Shown here in pieces: positions 57,175-64,000 of a stretch of 64,000 nt of DNA; the stretch's first letter is position 1; each line of letters opens with the position of its first letter. The notes under the pieces were generated by a model. The model searched no databases. It was not told the origin of the DNA and was given only the letters and a program-made list of their open reading frames with translations. The stretch spans positions 8,256,131 to 8,320,130 of the forward strand of contig OZ059894.1 in NCBI GenBank assembly GCA_964057225.1. Reading direction: 5' to 3'. A program made the translations under genes and the position numbers. The DNA comes from Auanema rhodensis. Its lineage: Eukaryota; Nematoda; Chromadorea; Rhabditida; Rhabditidae.

Positions 57175-58582
57175 CTTGTTGGTTTTCCTGGAAAGGAAAT
57201 TATTATACCAACGATGCGAATCTTATAAAAATATATATACAACGTGAGAGGCAATATGGGGTTGTATGCGTGACGCTTGCTAGGGGGCCAGCCTGCAGCG
57301 AATCTTCTAACGGAGAATTGCTCAATCGGGTACATACACGGGCCTGTGACCGGTGCGCCCTTTCTAGGATCAAGTTCCCATCTCTCGAATAGGCGTGAAA
57401 TATACGACGGTGATCTAAGCAGTATTCCCTTTCAGTCTTTCGACAAGATTAGGTGCTCAGGCCTCGTACATTCACTTTCCCAGACTTCTCTTGCCTATGA
57501 AAAATCACAGAAATCGCTCCCTTAACGAAATTCTGCTCCCCTGATTTTTCATGGTGAGACCACTCTAACACTTTCATTCTCGACTAATTCTGTCGTAATT
57601 TTCAAATTTGCAAAAATAGGACCAAAAAGGGATCTTCAAAATCAGGAATGCGTACGTCTTATATCAAAAATAGTGGTTGCCTCCGCTCAGTTCTCGAGAC
57701 AGTCTGGTATTGCTTCTCACGGGCTACTTTTAGGATCAAAATGCAAAATTATAAATCTTAGTTTCGGGATTCAGATAAAAAAAACTTCAAAATTATTTGA
57801 CTGTTTTCTGGGTTATATTAGGAAAAAGAGAAAAAATAATAGTAATAAGAGAGGGAAAAAGATAAAATTTAAAAGAAGATAAAAAAAAAATAAAATAGGA
57901 ATATAGTAGGAATATAGTAGGAATATAGTACTAGTATAGAATAGTTTTGTACATAAATATATATATATATATATATAAAGGAGTAATACATTTTAAAGGA
58001 TAGAATAGAAATTAATGAATTTTAATATATATAAAACAATGAATTTTGTGATGATTCATAAAAGAAACTAATTCATTTTTGATTCAAAAATTGTTTGAAA
58101 CTTTATAACAAAAATTTATAAGAGATAGAATAGATTTTGATTAAAAAAAACAGAAAAAGAAAAGATTGACAGAAAAAAAAATATCGAAATACCTTTCTTT
58201 AAATGAATAAATATAAAAGAATTTCAAATTAATTTATGATAGTTATAAACAAAGTTTTTCCTCAAAAATGAATGAAAGATCTTAGAATATGGATAAAAAT
58301 CGAAATGTTTCTTTTAAATGAATGAATATAAAATTTCAAAATTAAGTTGTTTCAAAATATATTTTTTTAAATAAATGTATATAAGATTTCAGTATTAATT
58401 TATGAATCAAAATCAAAATAAAGTTCTTTGAATGAATGAAATAAAGAAGAGAAAGACTTCAAATTGAATTCATATAGCATAATCGAAATATAATTCTTTA
58501 ATTAGATGTATGAAAGACAACAAAATTAAATTTATGTAGCGAAATATGGTTCTTAGAGATTCGTCGGTTATAGACGAATCTC
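57175..58582 (-). other. Leader region of element D
   Basis: About 1.4 kb, similar in length to B's leader but without visible sequence match. It holds an 11-12-bp tandem repeat (GGAATATAGTA x3, about 57898-57932), a TA run (about 57957-57977) and a perfect 9-bp hairpin AGATTCGTC/GACGAATCT at 58557-58581 next to the primer-site-like sequence. No gene seen. Confidence 0.5.
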
Positions 58583-58595
58583 GGTGGAACCTCCA
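58583..58595 (-). promoter_or_regulatory. Primer-binding-site-like sequence of element D
   Basis: TGGAGGTTCCACC on the minus strand, the same 13 bases as in A, B and E. After that the sequences differ. Confidence 0.55.
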
Positions 58596-59008
58596 CGTTC
58601 CATGGTGGTTCCCCAGGGTTCCGGCTGGGTAACCACATGGAATTACTTTCTTTTCTTCCAAATATAAATGATAAAGAGTATAGAGAGAAAGGTTTATTTA
58701 TGATAAAGTATACAAATTACAATAATAAAAGTTACATAATGATTCCTAGTCGCAGCCCAAAGGATTCGTAAGGAAACCTTATATAGTATTCCTTACGAGC
58801 ATAAAAAGTGGTTATATCAGGTCCGCGGAACTTGGTTCCGCTTGAATTGGGCTTTCTTTAATTAAACTTAATATGAAAATGTGTTCGTTCATTGTTGCAT
58901 TGAATTCCTGTTTCTCAAATGTAGCGTCAGCTATTTGTTTTTATAATGTTCCGTTTTATAAGCGATTGACGTTGTCAATCGCTCTACTTATAGGACACGT
59001 ATGGAACA
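58596..59008 (-). repeat. 5' LTR of element D
   Basis: 413 bp, no difference seen from the 3' LTR. Hairpins correspond to those listed for the 3' LTR, shifted by 3,742 bp. Confidence 0.85.
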
Positions 59009-59103
59009 ATCAGAAAATATGGATCATTGACTGACCTAAAACAGAAGTAGAAACTTCACAAGTCTAGATTGTTGAGTATATGTGCTTCCGTGGCGCAATA
59101 GGC

Positions 59104-59139
<36 letters not shown>

Positions 59140-59362
59140 GAGCCCACCCGGGAGCGAAATATTTTTGGTTTCCACAGTTCCAATAAAGCAAAATTAAAAT
59201 TTTAATTCATCTACTTACGATCTCATTCATAAATTTTCTAGAAGGATTGGATAAGATAGACCAGAACATCAGAAAATATAGATCATTGACTGATCCAAAA
59301 CAGAAGTAGAAACTTCACAAGTCTAGATTGTTGAGTATATGTGCTTCCGTGGCGCAATAGGC

Positions 59363-59398
<36 letters not shown>

Positions 59399-59621
59399 GA
59401 GCCCACCCGGGAGCGAAATATTTTTGGTTTCCACAGTTCCAATTAAGCAAAATTAAAATTTTAATTCATCTACTTACGATCTCATTCATAAATTTTCTAG
59501 AAGGATTGGATAAGATAGACCAGAACATCAGAAAATATGGATCATTGACTGATCTAAAACAGAAGTAGAAACTTCACAAGTCTAGATTGTTGAGTATATG
59601 TGCTTCCGTGGCGCAATAGGC

Positions 59622-59657
<36 letters not shown>

Positions 59658-59860
59658 GAGCCCACCCGGGAGCGAAATATTTTTGGTTTCCACAGTTCCA
59701 ATTAAGCAAAATTAAAATTTTAATTCATCTACTTACGATCTCGTTCATAAATTTTCTAGAAGGATTGGATAAGAAAGAGCAGAACTTGGGAAAATACGGA
59801 TCATTGACTGATCTAAAACAGAAGTAGAAACTTCACAAGTTTAGATTGTTGAGTATATGT

Positions 59861-59880
59861 GCTTCCGTGGCGCAATAGAC

Positions 59881-59916
<36 letters not shown>

Positions 59917-59933
59917 GAGCCCACCCGGGAGCG
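59861..59933 (+). tRNA. tRNA-Asn(GTT) variant G19A
   Basis: Loses the second of the two invariant D-loop G residues that contact the T loop, and the last base of the A box. Probably poorly functional. Confidence 0.85.
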
Positions 59934-60119
59934 AAATATTTTTGGTTTCCACAGTTCCAATTAAGCAAAATTAAAATTTTAATTCATCTACTTACGATCT
60001 CATTCATAAATTTTCTAGAAGGATTGGATAAGATAGACCAGAACATCAGAAAATATGGATCATTGACTGGTCTAAAACAGAAGTAGAAACTTCACAAGTC
60101 TAGATTGTTGAGTATATGT

Positions 60120-60139
60120 GCTTCCGTGGCGCAATAGGC

Positions 60140-60175
<36 letters not shown>

Positions 60176-60192
60176 GAGCCCACCCAGGAGCG
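60120..60192 (+). tRNA. tRNA-Asn(GTT) variant G67A
   Basis: Acceptor pair 6-67 becomes C-A, the same pair broken by C6A in block 1 but from the other side. Confidence 0.88.
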
Positions 60193-60398
60193 AAATATTT
60201 TTGGTTTCCACAGTTCCAATTAAGCGAAATTAAAATTTTAATTCATCTACTTACGATCTCATTCATAAATTTTCTAGAAGGATTGGATAAGATAGACCAG
60301 AACATCAGAAAATATAGATCATTGACTGATCCAAAACAGAAGTAGAAACTTCACAAGTCTAGATTGTTGAGTATATGTGCTTCCGTGGCGCAATAGGC

Positions 60399-60434
<36 letters not shown>

Positions 60435-60669
60435 GAGCCCACCCGGGAGCGAAACATTTTTGATTTCCACAGTTCAAATTAAGCTTCAAATTGAGCGAAA
60501 TTAAAATTTTAATTCATCTACTTACGATCTCATTCATAAATTTTCTAGAAGGATTGGATAAGATAGACCAGAACATCAGAAAATATGGATCATTGACTGA
60601 TCTAAAACAGAAGTAGAAACTTCACAAGTCTAGAATGTTGAGTATATGTGCTTCCGTGGCGCAATAGGC

Positions 60670-60705
<36 letters not shown>

Positions 60706-60928
60706 GAGCCCACCCGGGAGCGAAATATTTTTGGTTTCCACAGTTCCAATTAAGCAAAATTAAAATTTTAATTCATCTACTTACGATCTCATTCATAAAT
60801 TTTCTAGAAGGATTGGATAAGATAGACCAGAACATCAGAAAATATAGATCATTGACTGATCCAAAACAGAAGTAGAAACTTCACAAGTCTAGATTGTTGA
60901 GTATATGTGCTTCCGTGGCGCAATAGGC

Positions 60929-60964
<36 letters not shown>

Positions 60965-61199
60965 GAGCCCACCCGGGAGCGAAACATTTTTGATTTCCAC
61001 AGTTCAAATTAAGCTTCAAATTGAGCGAAATTAAAATTTTAATTCATCTACTTACGATCTCATTCATAAATTTTCTAGAAGGATTGGATAAGATAGACCA
61101 GAACATCAGAAAATATGGATCATTGACTGATCTAAAACAGAAGTAGAAACTTCACAAGTCTAGATTGTTGAGTATATGTGCTTCCGTGGCGCAATAGGC

Positions 61200-61235
<36 letters not shown>

Positions 61236-61458
61236 GAGCCCACCCGGGAGCGAAATATTTTTGGTTTCCACAGTTCCAATAAAGCAAAATTAAAATTTTA
61301 ATTCATCTACTTACGATCTCATTCATAAATTTTCTAGAAGGATTGGATAAGATAGACCAGAACATCAGAAAATATAGATCATTGACTGATCCAAAACAGA
61401 AGTAGAAACTTCACAAGTCTAGATTGTTGAGTATATGTGCTTCCGTGGCGCAATAGGC

Positions 61459-61494
<36 letters not shown>

Positions 61495-61717
61495 GAGCCC
61501 ACCCGGGAGCGAAATATTTTTGGTTTCCACAGTTCCAATTAAGCAAAATTAAAATTTTAATTCATCTACTTACGATCTCATTCATAAATTTTCTAGAAGG
61601 ATTGGATAAGATAGACCAGAACATCAGAAAATATAGATCATTGACTGATCCAAAACAGAAGTAGAAACTTCACAAGTCTAGATTGTTGAGTATATGTGCT
61701 TCCGTGGCGCAATAGGC

Positions 61718-61753
<36 letters not shown>

Positions 61754-61956
61754 GAGCCCACCCGGGAGCGAAATATTTTTGGTTTCCACAGTTCCAATTA
61801 AGCAAAATTAAAATTTTAATTCATCTACTTACGATCTCATTCATAAATTTTCTAGAAGGATTGGATAAGATAGACCAGAACATCAGAAAATATAGATCAT
61901 TGACTGATCCAAAACAGAAGTAGAAACTTCACAAGTCTAGATTGTTGAGTATATGT

Positions 61957-61976
61957 GCTTCCGTGGCGCAATAGGC

Positions 61977-62009
<33 letters not shown>

Positions 62010-62029
62010 CTCGAGCCCACCCGGGAGCG
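61957..62029 (+). tRNA. tRNA-Asn(GTT) variant T54C
   Basis: The T-loop base normally modified to ribothymidine is C, which also alters the B box. The copy at 63781 shares the change and the AATAAGCGAATTT spacer, 1,824 bp away. Confidence 0.87.
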
Positions 62030-62234
62030 AAATATTTTTGGTTTCCACAGTTCCAATAAGCGAATTTAAAATTTTAATTCATCTACTTACGATCTCATTC
62101 ATAAATTTTCTAGAAGGATTGGATAAGATAGACCAGAACATCAGAAAATATAGATCATTGACTGATCCAAAACAGAAGTAGAAACTTCACAAGTCTAGAT
62201 TGTTGAGTATATGTGCTTCCGTGGCGCAATAGGC

Positions 62235-62270
<36 letters not shown>

Positions 62271-62505
62271 GAGCCCACCCGGGAGCGAAACATTTTTGAT
62301 TTCCACAGTTCAAATTAAGCTTCAAATTGAGCGAAATTAAAATTTTAATTCATCTACTTACGATCTCATTCATAAATTTTCTAGAAGGATTGGATAAGAT
62401 AGACCAGAACATCAGAAAATATGGATCATTGACTGATCTAAAACAGAAGTAGAAACTTCACAAGTCTAGAATGTTGAGTATATGTGCTTCCGTGGCGCAA
62501 TAGGC

Positions 62506-62541
<36 letters not shown>

Positions 62542-62764
62542 GAGCCCACCCGGGAGCGAAATATTTTTGGTTTCCACAGTTCCAATAAAGCAAAATTAAA
62601 ATTTTAATTCATCTACTTACGATCTCATTCATAAATTTTCTAGAAGGATTGGATAAGATAGACCAGAACATCAGAAAATATAGATCATTGACTGATCCAA
62701 AACAGAAGTAGAAACTTCACAAGTCTAGATTGTTGAGTATATGTGCTTCCGTGGCGCAATAGGC

Positions 62765-62800
<36 letters not shown>

Positions 62801-63023
62801 GAGCCCACCCGGGAGCGAAATATTTTTGGTTTCCACAGTTCCAATTAAGCAAAATTAAAATTTTAATTCATCTACTTACGATCTCATTCATAAATTTTCT
62901 AGAAGGATTGGATAAGATAGACCAGAACATCAGAAAATATAGATCATTGACTGATCCAAAACAGAAGTAGAAACTTCACAAGTCTAGATTGTTGAGTATA
63001 TGTGCTTCCGTGGCGCAATAGGC

Positions 63024-63059
<36 letters not shown>

Positions 63060-63282
63060 GAGCCCACCCGGGAGCGAAATATTTTTGGTTTCCACAGTTC
63101 CAATAAAGCAAAATTAAAATTTTAATTCATCTACTTACGATCTCATTCATAAATTTTCTAGAAGGATTGGATAAGATAGACCAGAACATCAGAAAATATA
63201 GATCATTGACTGATCCAAAACAGAAGTAGAAACTTCACAAGTCTAGATTGTTGAGTATATGTGCTTCCGTGGCGCAATAGGC

Positions 63283-63318
<36 letters not shown>

Positions 63319-63541
63319 GAGCCCACCCGGGAGCGAAATATTTTTGGTTTCCACAGTTCCAATAAAGCAAAATTAAAATTTTAATTCATCTACTTACGAT
63401 CTCATTCATAAATTTTCTAGAAGGATTGGATAAGATAGACCAGAACATCAGAAAATATAGATCATTGACTGATCCAAAACAGAAGTAGAAACTTCACAAG
63501 TCTAGATTGTTGAGTATATGTGCTTCCGTGGCGCAATAGGC

Positions 63542-63577
<36 letters not shown>

Positions 63578-63780
63578 GAGCCCACCCGGGAGCGAAATAT
63601 TTTTGGTTTCCACAGTTCCAATTAAGCAAAATTAAAATTTTAATTCATCTACTTACGATCTCATTCATAAATTTTCTAGAAGGATTGGATAAGATAGACC
63701 AGAACATCAGAAAATATGGATCATTGACTGATCTAAAACAGAAGTAGAAACTTCACAAGTCTAGATTGTTGAGTATATGT

Positions 63781-63800
63781 GCTTCCGTGGCGCAATAGGC

Positions 63801-63833
<33 letters not shown>

Positions 63834-63853
63834 CTCGAGCCCACCCGGGAGCG
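63781..63853 (+). tRNA. tRNA-Asn(GTT) variant T54C
   Basis: Duplicate of the 61957 variant. Its downstream flank reads GAATATTTTT rather than AAATATTTTT. Confidence 0.87.
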
Positions 63854-64000
63854 GAATATTTTTGGTTTCCACAGTTCCAATAAGCGAATTTAAAATTTTA
63901 ATTCATCTACTTACGATCTCATTCATAAATTTTCTAGAAGGATTGGATAAGATAGACCAGAACATCAGAAAATATAGATCATTGACTGATCCAAAACAGA

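Larger units (their letters stand above)
54854..59008 (-). mobile_element. Element D: pol-less LTR element with unfamiliar proteins
   Basis: 4,155 bp with two LTRs of about 413 bp, a 4-bp duplication, a primer-site-like sequence sharing 13 bases with A, B and E, and LTR ends starting CGTTCC and ending GGAAC(A). The interior reads on the minus strand. It has three open frames of 145, 92 or more, and 200 codons and no trace of protease, RT or integrase. The shared ends suggest it is moved by B-type machinery. Confidence 0.82.
3667..64000 (+). repeat. Tandem array of 259/271-bp tRNA-Asn units, interrupted by LTR elements
   Basis: The unit is one 73-nt tRNA gene plus a spacer of about 186 or 198 bp. 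The two lengths differ by a 12-bp segment (CTTCAAAT(C/T)AAG) that duplicates its neighbour AATTAAG-like sequence. Exceptions are a 343-bp unit at 29500 (an 84-bp internal duplication) and a 258-bp unit at 61957. Many spacers carry a perfect 16-base palindrome, AATTAAAATTTTAATT, and a GATCA-TTGAC-TGATC hairpin. Array sequence occupies 3667-11774, 15069-15343, 15681-19560, 23216-34072, 45539-54853 and 59009-64000. It runs off the right edge. Confidence 0.95.
59009..64000 (+). tRNA. Array block 5: 19 tRNA-Asn(GTT) genes, continuing past the window
   Basis: Gene starts: 59084, 59343, 59602, 59861, 60120, 60379, 60650, 60909, 61180, 61439, 61698, 61957, 62215, 62486, 62745, 63004, 63263, 63522, 63781. 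Variants: 59861 (G19A), 60120 (G67A), 61957 and 63781 (T54C). Spacers of the AGATCATTGACTGATCC type are common here and in block 4. Confidence 0.95.

Noticed and set aside
11775..59008. tRNA-targeted integration at a fixed distance, as in Ty3 or Dictyostelium elements
   Set aside because: Insertion points are at nt 26 and nt 69 inside genes and 101 and 115 bp downstream. There is no fixed position or orientation, so the array may just be a large target.
3667..64000. CRISPR-like array (regular repeats and spacers)
   Set aside because: The unit is 259-271 bp, both parts of it are conserved, and the repeated core is a full tRNA.

Overview
This is a eukaryotic, AT-rich, almost gene-free stretch. 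About 58% of it is one enormous tandem array of a single tRNA gene, tRNA-Asn with anticodon GTT. I count 139 uninterrupted 73-nt copies plus two split by insertions. All lie on the + strand in repeat units of 259 or 271 bp. The remaining sequence is mostly LTR retroelements that landed in the array. A metazoan, most probably a nematode, is suggested by Pol III tRNA genes with internal A and B boxes, by a BEL/Pao-type element whose envelope looks like the phlebovirus G2 fusion protein (known in nematode BEL elements), and by Ty3/Gypsy-type elements. The species cannot be named from the sequence alone.

Layout. 1-3656: 5' part of a diverged LTR element (E, minus strand) carrying a small inverted-repeat transposon at 211-690. 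3667-11774: array block 1 (30 tRNAs). 11775-15068: element A (plus), an internally deleted Gypsy-type copy. 15069-15343: one repeat unit. 15344-15680: a solo LTR of the same family. 15681-19560: the rest of block 2 (16 tRNAs in block 2, the last one split). 19561-23215: element C (plus), a pol-less BEL/Pao-like element with env and a piece of gag. 23216-34072: block 3 (40 tRNAs plus half of one). 34073-45538: element B (minus), a full-length copy with identical-looking LTRs and one 2,894-codon reading frame. 45539-54853: block 4 (35 tRNAs plus the other half of the split one). 54854-59008: element D (minus), a pol-less LTR element with unfamiliar proteins. 59009-64000: block 5 (19 tRNAs), continuing past the window edge.

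How the parts relate. The tRNA units show higher-order repetition (a 1,590-bp six-unit block, a 1.8-kb block duplicated on both sides of element B, and patches of shared variants). This points to continuing unequal exchange and gene conversion. Elements A, B, D and E share LTR ends (CGTTCC...GGAAC), 4-bp target duplications where both ends are visible, and the same unusual primer-site-like sequence. B is therefore a plausible source of enzymes for A and D, which have none. B is also notable for placing an envelope-like membrane glycoprotein between Gag and protease in one polyprotein. Element C is separate: its primer site matches tRNA-Gly and its target duplication is 5 bp.
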